Positions 26,431 through 42,042 of a stretch of DNA of 64,000 bases are shown here, one piece after another. Each line of letters begins with the position of its first letter. Within the stretch, counting starts at the first letter, position 1. Origin of the DNA: Rhipicephalus microplus (taxonomy: Eukaryota; Arthropoda; Arachnida; Ixodida; Ixodidae); contig NC_134707.1 in NCBI RefSeq assembly GCF_043290135.1, positions 142,911,319 through 142,975,318 on the forward strand, written 5' to 3'. A program made the translations under genes and the position numbers. The notes below the pieces were generated by a model. That model saw only the letters and a list, made by a program, of their open reading frames with translations. It did not search any database and was not told the DNA's origin.

Positions 26431-29400
26431 AACTAGAAACTCCGCAACTAGAAACTCCACAGCTAGAAAATCCACCACTAGAAACTCCACAACTAGCAAC
26501 TCCACAACTACAGACTCCGCAACTAGAAACTCCTCAACTAGAAAACTCGGCAACGCGAAACTCTGCAACTAGAAACTCCGCAACTAGAAACTCCACAGCG
26601 AGAAACTTAACTACTTGAAACACCACAACTAGATACTCCACAACTACGAATTCCACAACTAGAAGCTCCGCAACTAGAATTTTCACAGCTAGAAACTCCA
26701 CAACTTGAGACTTCGCATCTGGAAACTCGGCAGCTAGAAACCCAACAACCAGAAACTCCACAACTAGAAACTCCACAAGTTGTAACCCAACAAATAGATA
26801 ATCCACAACAACAGACTCCACAACTTGAAACACCACAACTAGATACTCCACAACTAAAAATTCCGCAACTAGAAACACCACAACTGGAAACTCCGCAACT
26901 AGAAACTCCACAGCTGGAAACTCCACAACTTGAGACTTCACGACTAGAAACTCAGCAACTAGAAACTCAACAACTAGAAACTCCACCACTAGAAACTCCA
27001 CAACTAGGAACTCTACAACTTCAAAATCCACAACTAAAACTGCTCAACTTGAAACTCCACAACTAGATACTCCACAACTACAAACTTCACAACTAGAAAC
27101 TCCACAACCTGAAACTCTGCAACCAGAAACTCCGCAACTAAAAACTCCGCAACTAGAAACTCCACAAGTAGAAACTCCACAACTAGAAACTCCGAAACTA
27201 GAAACCCTGCAACTAGATACTCCGCAGCTAGAAACTCCACAGCTAGAAACTCTGCAACTAGAAACTCCGCAACTAGAAACTCCACAGCTAGAAACCCCAC
27301 AACAATAAACTTCACAACTAGAAACTCAACAACAAGAGACTGCACAACTAGAAACACCACAACTAGAAAACTCCGCAACTAGAAACTCTGCAACTACATA
27401 CTCCGCAACTAGAAACTCCACAGCTAGAAACTCCACAATAGATAATCCACAACTACAAATTCCACAACTAGAAACTCCACAACTGGAAACTCCGCAACTA
27501 AAAACTCTGCAACTACAAACATTACACTTAGAAACTCCACAACTTGAGACTTCGCAAATAGAAACTCGTCAACTGGAATCTCAACCACTAGAAACTCCAC
27601 AGCTAGAAACTCCACAACTAGAAACTCCACAACTTGAAACCCGACAAATAGATACTCCGCAACTTGAAACACCACAACTAGATACTCCACAACTACAAAT
27701 TCCGCAACTAGAAACTCCGCAACTAGAAACTGTGCAACTACAAACTCCGCAACTAGAAACTCCACAGCTAGAAACCCCACAACTATAAACTTCACAACTA
27801 GCAACTCAACAACTATAGACTGCACAACTAGAGACTCCGCAACTAGAAACTCCACAGCTAGAAACTCCGCAGCTAGAAACTTTACAGCTAGAAACTCCAC
27901 AACTTGAGGCTTCGCGAATAGAAACTCGTCAACTGGAAACTCAACCACTAGAAACTCCACAGCTAGAAACTCCACAACTAGACACTCAACAACTAGAAAC
28001 TCCACACCTATAAATTCCACAACTTGAAACTCCGCAACTAAAACTCCACAACTAGAAACTCCACAACTAGAAACTCTGCAACTCGAAACTCTCCAACTAG
28101 AAACTCCACAACTAGATAATCCACAACTACAAATTCCACAACTAGAAACTCCACAACTGGAAACTCCGCAACTAGAAACTCTGCAACTACAAACAATACT
28201 GTTAGAAACTCCACAACCTGAAACTCTGCAACCAGAAACTCCGCAACTAAAAACTCCGCAACTAAAAACTCCGCAACTAAAACTCCACATTTAGAAACTC
28301 CACAACTAGAAACTCTGCAACTCGAAACTCTCCAACTAGAAACTCCACAACTAGAAACTCTGCAACTAGAAACAACACAGCTAGAAACTCCACAACTAGA
28401 TAATCCACAACTTCAAAATCCACAACTAAAAACTCCTCAACTTGAAACTCCACAACTAGATACTCCACAACTACAAACTTCACAACTAGAAACTCCACAA
28501 CCTGAAACTCTGCAACCAGAAACTCCGCAACTAAAAACTCCGCAACTAGAAACTCCACAAGTAGAAACTCCACAACTAGAAACTCCGCAACTAGAAACTC
28601 TGCAACTAGATACTCCGCAGCTAGAAACTCCGCAGCTAGAAACTCTGCAACTAGAAACTCCGCAACTAGAAACTCCACAGCTAGAAACCCCACAACAATA
28701 AACTTCACAACTAGAAACTCAACAACTAGAGACTGCACAACTAGAAACTCCACAACTAGAAAACTCCGCAACTAGAAACTCTGCAACTACATACTCCGCA
28801 ACTAGAAACTCCACAGCTAGAAACTCCACAACTAGATAATCCACAACTACAAATTCCACAACTAAAAACTCCACAACTGGAAACTCCGCAACTAAAAACT
28901 CTGCAACTACAAACATTACACTTAGAAACTCCACAACTTGAGACTTCGCAAATAGAAACTCGTCAACTGGAAACTCAACCACTAGAAACTCCACAGCTAG
29001 AAACTCCACAACTAGAAACTCCACAACTTGAAACCCGACAAATAGATACTCCGCAACTTGAAACACCACAACTAGATACTCCACAACTACAAATTCCGCA
29101 ACTATAAACTCCGCAACTAGAAACTCCACAGCTAGAAACCCCACAACTATAAACTTCACAACTAGCAACTCAACAACCATAGACTGCACAACTAGAGACT
29201 CTGCAACTAGAAACACCACAACTTCAAACTCCGCCACTAGAATCTCCACAACTAGAAAACTCCGCAACTAGAAACTCTGCCACTAAAAACTCCACAACTA
29301 GAAACTCCACAACTAGATACTCCACAACTACAAATTCCACAACTAGAAACTCCACAACTTGAAACTCCGCAACTAGAAACTCCGCAGCTAGAAACTTTAC

Positions 29401-31500
29401 AGCTAGAAACTCCACAACTTGAGACTTCGCGAATAGAAACTCGTCAACTGGAAACTCAACCACTAGAAACTCCACAGCTAGAAACTCCACAACTAGACAC
29501 TCAACAACTAGAAACTCCACACCTATAAATTCCACAACTTGAAACTCCCCAACTAAAACTCCACAACTACAAACTCCACAACTAGAAACTCTGCAACTCG
29601 AAACTCTCCAACTAGAAACTCCACAACTAGAAACTCTGCAACTAGAAACTCCACAGCTAGAAACTCCACAACTAGATAATCCACAACTACAAATTCCACA
29701 ACTAAAAACTCCTTAACTTGAAACTCCACAACTAGATACTCCACAACTACAAACTTCACAACTAGAAACTCCACAACCTGAAACTCTGCAACAGAAACTC
29801 CGCAACTAAAAACTCCGCAACTAGAAACTCCAGAAGTAGAAACTCCACAACTAGAAACTCCGAAACTAGAAACTCTGCAACTAGATACTCCGCAACTACA
29901 AACTCCACAGCAAGAAACTCTGCAACTAGAAACTCCGCAACTAGAAACTCCACAGCTAGAAACCCCACAACAATAAACTTCACAACTAGAAACTCAACAA
30001 CTAGAGACTGCACAACTAGAAACTCCACAACTAGAAAACTCCGCAACTAGAAACTCTGCAACTACATACTCCGCAACTAGAAACTCCACAGCTAGAAACT
30101 CCACAACTAGATAATCCACAACTACAAATTCCACAACTAGAAACTCCACAACTGGAAACTCCACAACTAGAAACTCTGCAACTACAAACATTATAGTTAG
30201 AAACTCCACAACTTGAGACTTCGCAAATAGAAACTCGTCAACTGGAAACTAAACCACTAGAAACTCCACAGCTAGAAACTCCACAACTAGAAACTCCACA
30301 ACTTGAAACCCGACAAATAGATACTCCACAACTTGAAACACCACAACTAGATACTCCACAACTACAAATTCCACAACTAGAAACTCCACAACTGGAAACT
30401 CCGCAACTAGAAACTCCGCAGCTAGAAACTTTACAGCTAGAAACTCCACAACTTGAGACTTCGCGAATAGAAACTCGTCAACTGGAAACTCAACCACTAG
30501 AAACTCCACAGCTAGAAACTCCACAACTAGACACTCAACTACTAGAAACTCCACACCTATAAATTCCACAACTTGAAACTCCGCAACTAAAACTCCACAA
30601 CTAGAAACTCCACAACTAGAAACTCTGCAACTCGAAACTCTCCAACTAAAAACTCCACAACTAGAAACTCTGCAACTAGAAACTCCGCAACTAGAAACTC
30701 TGCAACTAGAAACTCCGCAACTAGAAACTCCACAGCTAGAAACCCCACAACAATAAACTTCACAACTAGAAACTCAACAACTAGAGACTGCACAACTAGA
30801 AACTCCACAACTAGAAAACTCCGCAACTAGAAACTCTGCAACTACATACTCCACAACTAGAAACTCCACAGCTAGAAACTCCACAACTAGATAATCCACA
30901 ACTACAAATTCCACAACTAGAAACTCCACAACTGAAAACTCCGCAACTAGAAACTCTGAAACTACAAACATTACAGTTAGAAACTCCACAACTTGAGACT
31001 TTGCAAATAGAAACTCGTCAACTGGAAACTCAACCACTAGAAACTCCACAGCTAGAAACTCCACAACTAGAAACTCCACAACTTGAAACCCGAAAAATAG
31101 ATACTCCACAACTTGAAACACCACAACTAGATTCTCCACAACTAGAAACTCCGCAACTAGAAACTGTGCAACTAGAAACTCCGCAACTAGAAACTCCACA
31201 GCTAGAAACCCCAGAACTATAAACTTCACAACTAGCAACTCAAGAACTCTAGACTGCGCAACTAGAGACTCCGGAACTAGAAACTCCACAGCTAGTAACT
31301 CCGCAACTAGACAACTAGAAACTCCACAACTTGAAACTCCGCCACTAAAATCTCCACAACTAGAAAACTCCGCAACTAGAAACTTTGTCACTAGAAACTA
31401 CACAACTAGAAACTCCACAGCTAGAAACTCCACAACTTGAAACACCACAACTAGATACTCCACAACTAAAAATTCCCCAACTAGAAATTCCACAACTGGA
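26431..31500 (+). repeat. A-type composite section
   Basis: The A-family markers return: AACTTAACTACTTG (~26605), AACAATAAACTTC units (near 27305, 28697, 29972 and 30752), TTCGCGAATAG, and CCTATAAATTCC at 28007, 29522 and 30556. 30.4-31.4 kb resembles 2.9-3.95 kb most closely. Spacings of the AACAATAAACTTC marker are irregular (about 1,393, 1,275 and 780 bp), so this is a shuffled set of A blocks, not a clean period. The conserved cassette seen elsewhere is absent here, as it is in 1-5.0 kb. Confidence 0.75.
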
Positions 31501-33230
31501 AACTCCACAGCTAAAAGTCCACAACTAGAAACCCTGCAACTAGAAACTTTACAGCTAGAAACTCCACAACTTGAGACTTCGCAAACAGAAACTCGTCAAC
31601 TGGAAAATAAACCACTAAAAACTCCACAACTTGAGACTTCGCAAATAGAAACTCGTCAACTAGAAACTCAACAACTAGAAACACCACAGCTAGAAACTCC
31701 ACAACTAGAAACTCCAAAACTTGAGAGTTCGCAACTAAACACTCCACCACTAGAAACTCCACAACTACGATCCTCACAACTAGAAACTCGACAACTAGAA
31801 ACTCCGCCACTGGAAATTCCACAGCCAGAAACTCCCCACTAGAAACTCCACAACTAGAATCTCTGCAACTAGAAACTCCGCCACTAGAAACAATGCAACA
31901 AGAAACTCCGCAACTAGAAACTCCACAGCTAGAAATCCCACAACTATAAACTTCACAACTAACAACTCAACAACTATAGACTGCACAACTAGAAATTCCG
32001 CATCTAGAAACTCCACAGCTAGTAACTCTGCAACTAGAAACTCCACAACTTGAAACTCCGCCACTAGAATCTCCACAACTAGAAAACTCTGCAACTAGAA
32101 ACTCTGCCACTAGAAACTCCTCAACTAGAAACTCCTAAGCTAGAAACTCCACAACTTGAAGCACCACAACTCTGTACTCCACAACTACAAATTTCACAAC
32201 TAGAAACTCCACAACTAGAAACTCCACAACTGGAAACTCCAAAGCTAGAAACTCCACAACTTGAGACTTCGCAACAAGAAACTCGGCAACTAGAATCTCC
32301 ACAACTAAAAACTCTGCAACTAGAAACTTCGCAACTACAAACTCCGCAACTAGAAACTCCACAAGCAGAAACTCCACAACTTGAGACTTCGCAAATAGAA
32401 ACTCGTCAACTAGAAACTCAACAACTAGAAACTCCACAGCTAGAAACTCCACGAATAGAAACTCCACAACTTGACAGTTCGCAACTAGAAACTCCATAAC
32501 TAGAGACTCCACAACTAGAAACTCCACCACTAGAAACTCCACAACTACGAACCTCACAACTAAAAACTCCACAACTAGAAACTCCGCAACTGGAAACTCC
32601 ACAGCCAGAAACTCCACAACTAGAAACACCACTTCTAGAAACTCCGCAACAACAAACTCTGCAACTAGAAACTCCACAACTAGAATTTCCACAGCTAGAG
32701 ACTCAACAACTAGAGACTGCTCAACTAAAAGCTCCACAACTAGAAAATCCGCAACTGGAAACCCGAAAACTAGAAACTCAACAACTAGAAACTCCACACC
32801 TAAATATTCCTCAACTTGAAACTCCGCAACTAAAAGTCCACTTTAGAAACTCCACAACTAGAAACTCCGCAACTAGAAACTCCCCAACTAGAAACTCCAC
32901 AACTAGAAACTCTGCAACTAGAAACTTCACAGCTAGAAACCCCTCAACTAGAAACTTCAGAACTAGAAACTCAACAACCAGAGACTGCACAACTAGAGAC
33001 TTCGCCACTAGAAACTCCGCAGCTAGAAACTCCGCAAGTAGAAACTCCACAACTTGAAACTCTGCAACTCGAAACTCTGCAACTAGAAAATCCACAACTA
33101 TAAACTCATGTAGAAACTCCCCAACTGCATACTCCGCAACTAGAAACTCCGCAACTAGAAAATCCACAACTAGAAACTTCACAACTAGAAACTCCCCGAC
33201 AAGAAACTCCACAACTAGAAACTCCACAAC
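31501..33230 (+). repeat. C/B-like segment
   Basis: The order CTACGATCCTCAC, CAGCCAGAAACTCCCCAC, ACAATGCAACAAG, TCCTAAGCTAG, CCTAAATATTCC repeats that of 17.5-18.9 kb with more substitutions and unit losses than exist among the three C copies, so it is an older relative. It holds one TTCTAGAA unit near 32633. Confidence 0.72.
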
Positions 33231-36200
33231 TAGAAACTCTGCAACTAGAGACTACGCAACTAGAGACTTTGCATTTAGAAACTCCTCAGATAGAAACTAC
33301 ACAACTAGAAACTCCACGACTAGAGATTCTATAAGTAGAAACTCCAAAGCTAGAACTTCCACAACTAGAAACCCCACAACTAGGAACTCTGCAAATAGAA
33401 AATCTACAACTAGAAACTCGAAAACAAAAAACTCCAACTAGAAACTCCACAACTAGAAACTTCACAACTATAAACTTCACAAATAGACACTCCACAACTA
33501 GAAACACCACAACTAGAGACTCCACAACTAGGAACTCCAACATTGAGACTCCACAACTAGAAACTACACAGATTGAAATTCCACAACTGGAAACTCCACA
33601 ACTGGAAACTTCACAACTAGAAACTCTGCAACTAGAAACTTTACAGCTAGAAACTCCACAACTATAAACTTCACAACTAGAAACTCAAAAACTAGAGACT
33701 GCACAACTAGAGACTCCGCAACTAAAAACTCCGCAGCTAGAAACTCCGCAACTAGAAACTCCACAACTTGAAACTCTGCAACTCAAAACTCTGCAACTAG
33801 AAAATCCACAACTATAAACTCAAGTAGAAACTCCCCAACTGGAAACTCCGCAACTAGAAACTCCGCAACTAGAAAATCCAGAACTAGAAATTTCACAACT
33901 AGAAACTCCCCAACAAAAAACTCCACAACTAGAAACTCCACAACTAGAGACTGCACAACTAGAGACTTTGCATTTAAAAACTCCTCAGATAGAAACTACA
34001 CAACTAAAAACACCACGACTAGAGATTCCAAAAGTAGAAACTCCACAGCTATAATTTCCACAACTAGAAACCCCTCAACTAGAAACTCCACAACTAGGAA
34101 CTCTGCAAATAGAAAATCTACAACTAGAAACTCGAAAACTAAAAACTCCAACTAGAAACACCACAACTAGAAACTTCACAACTAGAAACTCCATAAATGG
34201 ACACTCCACAACTAGAAACTCTACAGCTAGAAACTCCACAACTAGGAACTCCACAAATTGAGACTCCACAACTAGAAACTACACAGATTGAAACTACACA
34301 ACTTGAAACTCCACAACCAGAAACTCCGCAACTAGAAACTCCGCAACTAAAAACTCCACAACTAGAAAATCCACAACTAGAAACTCCACAACTAGAAACT
34401 CCGCAACTAGAAACCCGACCACTAGAAACTCCACAAATAGAAACTCCACACTTATAAATTCCACAACTTGAAACTCCACAGCTAGAAACTCCACAACTAG
34501 AAATTCCACAACTGGAAACTCCACAGCTAGAAAGTCCACAACTAGAAACTCCGCAACTAGAAACTCAACAGCTAGAAAATCCACCACTAGAAATGCCACA
34601 ACTAGCAACTCCACAACTACAGACTCCGCAACTAGAAAACTCCGCAACTAGAAACTCCCAACTAGACACTCCGCAACTAGGAACTCTACAACTTCAAAAT
34701 CCACAACTAGAAACTCCACAATTTGAAACTCCCCAACTAGATACTCCACAACTACAAACTCCACAACTAGAAACTCCCCAACTAGAAACTCCACAACTTG
34801 AAACTCCGCAACTAGAAACTCCGCAACTAGAAACTCCACAACTAGAAAACTCCGCAACGTGAAACTCTGCAACTAGAAACTCCACAAGTATAAACCCCAC
34901 AACTAGAAACTCCGCAACTAGAAACTCTGCAACTAGATACTCCGCAACTAGAAACTCCACAGCTAGAAACTTCACAACTTAAAACACTGCAACTAGATAC
35001 TCCACAACTACAAATTCCACAACTAGAAACTCCACAACTGGAAACTCCACAACTAGAAACTCCGCAACTAGAAACTTTACAGCTAGAAACTCCACAACTT
35101 GACACTTCGCGAATAGAAACTCGTCAACTGGAAACTCCACAACTAAAACTCCACAACTAGAAACTCCACAACTAGAAACTCCACAACTAGAAACTCTGCA
35201 ACTCGAATCTCCCCAACTAGAAACTCAACAATTAGAAACTCCGCAACTAAAAACTCCACAGCTAGAAACCCCACAACTATAAACTTCACAACAAGAAACT
35301 CAACAACTAGAGACTGCACAACTAGAAACTCCACAACTAGAAAACTCCGCAACTAGAAACTCTGCAACTACATACTCCGCAACTAGAAACTCCACAGCTA
35401 GAAACTCCACAGCTAGAAACTCCACAACTAGATAATCCACAACTACAAATTCCACAACTAGAAACTCCACAACTGGAAACTCCACAACTAGAAACTCTGC
35501 AACTACAAACTTTACAGTTAGAAACACCACAACTTGAGACTGCACAACTAGAAACTCCACAACTAGAAAACTCCGCAACTAGAAACTCTGCAACTACATA
35601 CTAAGCAACTAGAAACTCCACAGCTAGAAACTCCACAACTAGATAATCCACAACTACAAATTCCACAACTAGAAACTCCACAACTGGAAACTCCGCAACT
35701 AGAAACTCTGCAACTACAAACTTTACAGTTAGAAACTCCACAACTTGAGACTTCGCAAATAGAAACTCGTCAACTGGAAACTCAACCACTAGAAACTCCA
35801 CAGCTAGAAACTCCACAACTAGAAATTCCACAATTTGAAACCCGACAAATAGATACTCCACAACTTGAAACACCACAACTAGATACTCCACAACTACAAA
35901 TTCCGCAACTAGAAACTCCACAACTAGAAACTCCCCAACTAGAAACTCCCCAACTAGAAACTCCACAACTAGAATCTCTGCAACTAGAAACTCCGCAACT
36001 AGAAACTCGGCAACTAGAAACTCCGCAACTAGACACTCCACAGCTAGAAACCCCACAACTATAAACTTCACAACAAGAAACTCGGCAACTAGAATCACCA
36101 CAACTAGAAAACTCCGCAACTAGAAACTCTGCCACTAGAAAATCCACAACTAGAAACTCCACAGCTAAAAACTCCACAACTTGTAACACCACAACTAGAT

Positions 36201-39200
36201 ACTCCACAACTACAAATTTCCCAACTAGAAACTTCACAACTAGAAACTCCACAACTAGAAACTCTGCAACTAGAAACTCCACAGCTAGAAACTCCACAAC
36301 TTGAGACTTCGCAACAAGAAACTCGGCAACTAGAATCTCCACAACTAAAAACTCTGCAACTGGAAACTTCGCAACTACAAACTCCGCAACTAGAAACTCC
36401 ACAGCTAGAAATTCCACAACTTGAGACTTCGCAAATAGAAACTCGTCAACTAGAACCTCAACAACTAGAAACTCCACAACTAGAAACTCCACTACTAGAA
36501 ACTCCACAACTACAAACCTCACATTTAGAAACTGCGCAACTGGAAACTCCAGAGCCTGAAACTCTACAACTAGAAAAACCACATCTAGAAACTCCGCAAC
36601 AACAAACTCTGCAACTAGAAACTCCACAACTAGAATTTCCACAGCTAGAGACTCAACAACTAGAGACTCCTCAACTAAAAGCTCCACAACTAGACACTCC
36701 ACAACTAGACACTCCACAACTAGAAACTCCGCAACTAGAAATCTGACAACTAGAAACTCAACAACTAGAAACTCCACAACTCGAAACTCCGCATCTAGAA
36801 ACTCCCCAACTAGAAACTCTGCAACTAGAAACTCCGCAACTAGAAACTCTGCAAATAGAAACTCTGCAACTAGAAACTTCACAGCTAGAAACCCCTCAGT
36901 TAGAAACTTCACAACTAGAAACTCAACAACTAGAGACTGCACAACTAGAGACTCCGCCACTAGAAACTCCGCAGCTAGAAACTCCGCAAGTAGAAACTCC
37001 ACAACTTGAAACTCTGCAACTAGAAACTCTGATACTAGAAACTCCACAACTAGAAACTGCACTGCACCACTAGAGACTTTGCATTTAGAAACTCCTCAGA
37101 TAGAAACTACACAACTAGATACTCCACGACTAGACATTCCATAAGTAGAAACTCCACAGCTAGAATTTTCACAACTAGAAACCCCACAACTAGGAACTCT
37201 GCAAATAGAAAATCTACAACTAGAAACTCGAAAACAAAAAACTCCAACTAGAAACTCCACAACTAGAAACTGCACAACTAGAAACTTCACAAATAGACAC
37301 TCGACAACTATAAACACCACAACTAGAGACTCCACAACTAGGAACTCCAAAATTGAGACTCCATAACAAGAAACTACACAGATTGAAATTCGACAACTGG
37401 AAACTTCACAACTAGAAACTCTGCAACTAGAAACTTTACAGCTAGAAACTCCACAACTTGAGACTTCGCAAACAGAAACTCGTCAACTGGAAACTCAACC
37501 GCAAGAAACTCCCCAGCTAGAAACTCCGCAACTAGAAACTCCACAACTTGAAACCCAACACATAGATACTCCACAACCACAGACTCCACAACTTGAAACA
37601 CCACAACTATATACTCCACAACTACAAATTTTGCAACTAGAAACTCCACAACTAGAAACTCCGCAACTAGAAACTGCACAGCTAGAAACTCCGCAACTTG
37701 AGACTTCGCGACTAGAAACTCAGAACTAGAAACTCAACAACTAGAAACTACACCACTAGAAACTCCACAACTAGGAACTCTACAACTTCAAAATCCACAA
37801 CTAAAAACTCTTCAACTTGAAACTCCACAACTAGATACTCCACAACTACAAACTCCACAGCTAGAAACTCCACAACCTGAAACTCCGCAACCAGAAACTC
37901 CGCAACTAAAAACTCCACAACTAGAAACTCCACAAGTAGAAACCCCACAACTAGAAACTCCGCAACTAGAAACTTTACAGCTAGAAACTCCACAACTTGA
38001 CACTTCGCGAATAGAAACTCGTCAACTGGAAACTCAACGACTAGAAACTCCACAGCTAGAAACTCCACAACTAGACACTCAACAACTAGAAACTCCACAC
38101 CTATAAATTCCACAACTTAAAGCTCTACAACTAAAACTGCACATCTAGAAACTCCACAACTAGAAACTCTGCAACTCGAATCTCCCCAACTCGAATCTCC
38201 CCAACTAGAAACTCCACAACTAGAAACTCTGCAAATAGAAACTCCGCAACTAAAAACTCTGCAACTAGAAAATCCGCAAATAGAATTTCCACAGATAGAA
38301 ACTCCACAACTTGTGACTTCGGAACTAGAAACTCGCCAACTAGAAACCCAACAAGCAGAAACTCCACAACTAGAAACTCCACAAGTTGAAACCCAACAAA
38401 TAGATACTCCACAACTACAGACTCCACAACTAGAAACTCCCCAACTAGAAACACCACAACTTGAAACTCCGCAAATAGAAACTCCGAAACTAGAAACTCC
38501 AAAACTAGAAAACTCCGCAACGTGAAACTCTGCAACTAGAAACTCCGCAATTAGAAACTCCACAGCTAGAAACTTCACTACTTGAAACACCACAACTAGA
38601 TACTCCACAACTATGAATTCCACAACTACAAATTCCGCAACTAGAAACTCCACAACTGGAAACTCCATAACTAGAAACTACACAGCTAGAAACTCCACAA
38701 CTTGAGACTTCGCGACTAGAAACTCAGCAACTAGAAACTCAACAACCAGAAATTCCACCACTAGAAACTCCACAACTAGGAACTCTACAACTTAAAAATC
38801 CACAACTAAAAACTCCTCATCTTGAAACTCCACAACTAGATACTCCACAACTACAAACTCCACCACTAGAAACTCCACAACCTGAAACTCCGCAAACAGA
38901 AACTCCGCAACTAAATACTCTACAACTAGAAACTCCACAAGTAGAAACTCCACAACTAGAAACTCCGCAACTAGAAACTCCACAAAAAGACACTCAACAA
39001 CTAGAAACTCGACACCTATAAATTCCACAACTTGAAACTCCACAACTAAAACTCCACAACTAGAAACTCCACAACTAGAAACTCTGCAACTAGAAACTCC
39101 GCCACTAGAAACTCTGCAACTAGAAACTTAGCAACTAGAAACTCCACAGCTAGAAACCCAGAACTATAAACTTCACAACTAGAAACTCAACAACTAGAAG

Positions 39201-42042
39201 CTCCCCAACTAGAAACTACACAACTTGAATCTCTGCAACCATAAACTCCGCAACTAGAAACTCTGCAACTAGAAACTCCGCAACTAGAAACTCCACAGCT
39301 AGAAACCCCACAACTAGAAACTTCACAACTAGCAACTCAACAACTAGAGACTGCACAACTAGAGACTCCGCAACTAGAAACTCCACAGCTAGTAACTCCT
39401 CAACTAGAAACTCTACAACTTGAAACTCCGCCACTAGAATCTCCACAACTAGAAAACTCCGCAACTAGAAACTCTGCCACTAGAAACTCCGCAACTAGAA
39501 ACTCCACAGCTAGAAACTCCACAACTTGAAACACCACAACTAGATACTCCACAATTACAAATTCCCTAACTAGAAACTCCACAACTAGAAACTCCACAAC
39601 TAGAAACTCCACAACTTGAGACTTCGCAACAAGAAACTCGGCAACTAGAATCTCCACAACTAGAAACTCTGCAACTAGAAACTCCATAGCTAGAAACTCA
39701 AACACTTGAGACTTCGCAAATAGAAACTCGTCAACTAGAAACTCAACAACTAGAAACTCCACAGCTAGAAACTCCAGAACTAGAAACTCCACAACTTGAG
39801 AGTTCGCAACTAGATACTCCACAACTAGAAACTCCACAACCAGAGACTCCACAACTAGAAACTCCACCACTAGAAACTCCACAACTACAAACCTCACAAC
39901 TAGAAACTCCACAAATAGAAACTCCGCATCTGGAAACTCCACAGCCAGAAACTTTACAACTAGAAAAACCACATCTAGAAACTCCGCAACAACAATTTCT
40001 GCAACTAGAAACTCCACAACTAGAATTTCCACAGCTAGATACTCAACAACTAGAGACTCTTCAACTAAAAACTCCACAACTAGACACTCCACAACTACAA
40101 ATTCTGCAACTAGAAACCCGACAACTAGAAACTCAACAGCTACAAACTCTACACCTATAAATTCTTCAACTGGAAACGCCACAACTAAAACTCCACCACT
40201 AGAAACTCCACAACTAGAAATTCCACAACTAGAAACTCCACAACTAGAAACTCTGCAGCTAAAAACTCCGCAACTAGAAACTCTGCAAATAGAAACTCCG
40301 CAACTAGAAACTCCACAGCTAGAAACCCCTCAACTATAAACTTCACAACTAGAAACTCAACAACTACAAACTGCACAACTAGAGACTCCGCAACTAGAAA
40401 CTCCGCAGCTAGAAACTTCGCAACTTGAAACTCCACAACTTGAAACTCTGCAACTCGAAACTCTGCAACTAGAAAATCCACAACTATGAACTCAGGTAGA
40501 AACTCCCCAACTGGAAACTCCGCAACTAGAAAATGCGCAACTAGATAATCCACAACTAGAAACTTCACAACTAGAAACTCCCCAACAAGAAACTCCACAG
40601 CTAGAAACTCCACAACTAGAAATTCTGCAACTAGAGACTGCACAGCTAGAGACATTGCATTTAGAAACTCCTCAGATAGGAACTACACAACTAGAAACTC
40701 AACGACTAGAGATTCCATAAGTAGAAACTCCACAGCTAGAATTTCCACAACTAGAAACCTCACAACTAGGAACTCTGGAAATAGAAAATCTACAGCTAAA
40801 AACTCGAAAACAAAAAAACTCCAACCAGAAACTCCACAACTAGAAACTGCACAACTAGAAACTCCACAACTAGAAACTCCACAACTAGAAACTCCACAAC
40901 TAGAGACTGCACAACTAGAGACTTTGCATTTAGAAACTCCTCAGATAGAAACTACACAACTAGAAACTCCTCGACTAGAAATTTTATAAGTAGAAACTCC
41001 ACAGCTAGAATTTCCACAACTAGAAACCCCACAACTAGAAACTCCACAACTAGGAAATCTGCAAATAGAAAATCTACAACTAGAAACTCGAAAACTAAAA
41101 ACTCCAACTAGAAACTCTACAACTAGAAACTTCACAACTAGAAACTCCACAAATAGGAACTCCAAAATTGGGACTCCTCAACTAGAAACTACACAGATTG
41201 AAGTTCCACAACTAGAAACTCCACAACTGAAAACTCCGCAACTAGAAACTCTGCAACTAGAAACTTTACAGCTAGAAACTCCACAACTTGAGACTTCGCA
41301 AATAGAAACTCGTCAACTGGAAACTCAACCACTAGAAACTCCAGAGCTAGAAACTCCACAACTAGAAACTCCACAACTTGAAACCCAACAAATAGATACT
41401 CCACAACTACAGACTCCACAACTTGAAAAACCACAACTAGATACTCCACAACTACAAATTCCGCAACTAGAAACTCCACAACTAGAAACTCCGCAACTAG
41501 AAACTCCCCACTAGAAACTCCACAACTAGAATCTTTGCAACTAGAAACTCCACAAGTAGAAACTCTGCAACTAGAAACTCCGCTACTAGAAACTCCACAG
41601 CTAGAAACCCCACAACTATAAACTTCACAACTAGCAACTCAACAACTAGAGACTGCACAACTAGAGACTCCGCCACTAGAAACTCCACAGCTAGTAACTC
41701 CGCAACTAGAAACTCCACAACTTGAAACTCCGCCACTAGAAGCTCCACAACTAGAAAACTCCGCAACTACAAACTCTGTAACTAGAAACTCCGCAACTAG
41801 AAACTCCACAGCTAGAAACTCCACAACTTGAAACACCACAACTAGATACTCCACAACTACAAATTCCACAACTAGAAACTCCGCAACTTGAAACCCGACA
41901 ACTAGAAACTCAAAAACTAGAAACTTCACACCTATAAATTCCTCAACTTGAAACTCCACAACTAAAACTCCACAACTAGAAACTCCGCAACTAGAAACTC
42001 CCCAACTAGAAACTTCACAACTAGAAACTCTGCAACTAGAAA
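33231..42042 (+). repeat. Mosaic section of A-, B-, C- and E-like pieces
   Basis: Successive stretches match different families. 33.3-34.9 kb carries cassettes at 33317 and 34016 and then E-like units. 35.1-36.1 kb is A-like (35352 neighbourhood). 36.1-37.1 kb is B/C-like. A cassette lies at 37127. 38.1-38.6 kb has CTCGAATCTCCCCAAC doubled and ACTTCACTACTTG. 39.4-40.2 kb is B/C-like. Cassettes at 40703 and 40972 are a close pair. I could not find one clean period here; nothing other than 15-bp units is present. Confidence 0.7.
40635..41110 (+). repeat. Closely spaced pair of conserved cassettes (269 bp)
   Basis: The cassette marker occurs at 40703 (AACGACTAGAGATTCCATAAG) and again at 40972 (TCGACTAGAAATTTTATAAG), only 269 bp apart. 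Elsewhere the closest pairs are about 508 and 628 bp apart. The first copy ends CAAAAAAACTCCAACC and the second CTAAAAACTCCAACTAG, so they derive from different cassette subtypes. Confidence 0.72.

Noticed and set aside
32625..32650. Heat-shock-element-like TTCTAGAA
   Set aside because: A single-base variant creates it once at this unit. The array otherwise has GAA only in one orientation every 15 bp, not alternating 5-bp modules.
35782..37062. 426-codon minus-strand open frame, and other long ones at 54022-55170, 1831-2961, 21764-22885 and 15882-16907 (-)
   Set aside because: They are translations of the 15-bp unit in stop-free frames, switch between VVEFL-type and SSCGV-type at odd-length units, start at chance CAT triplets, and overlap frames of equal quality on both strands.
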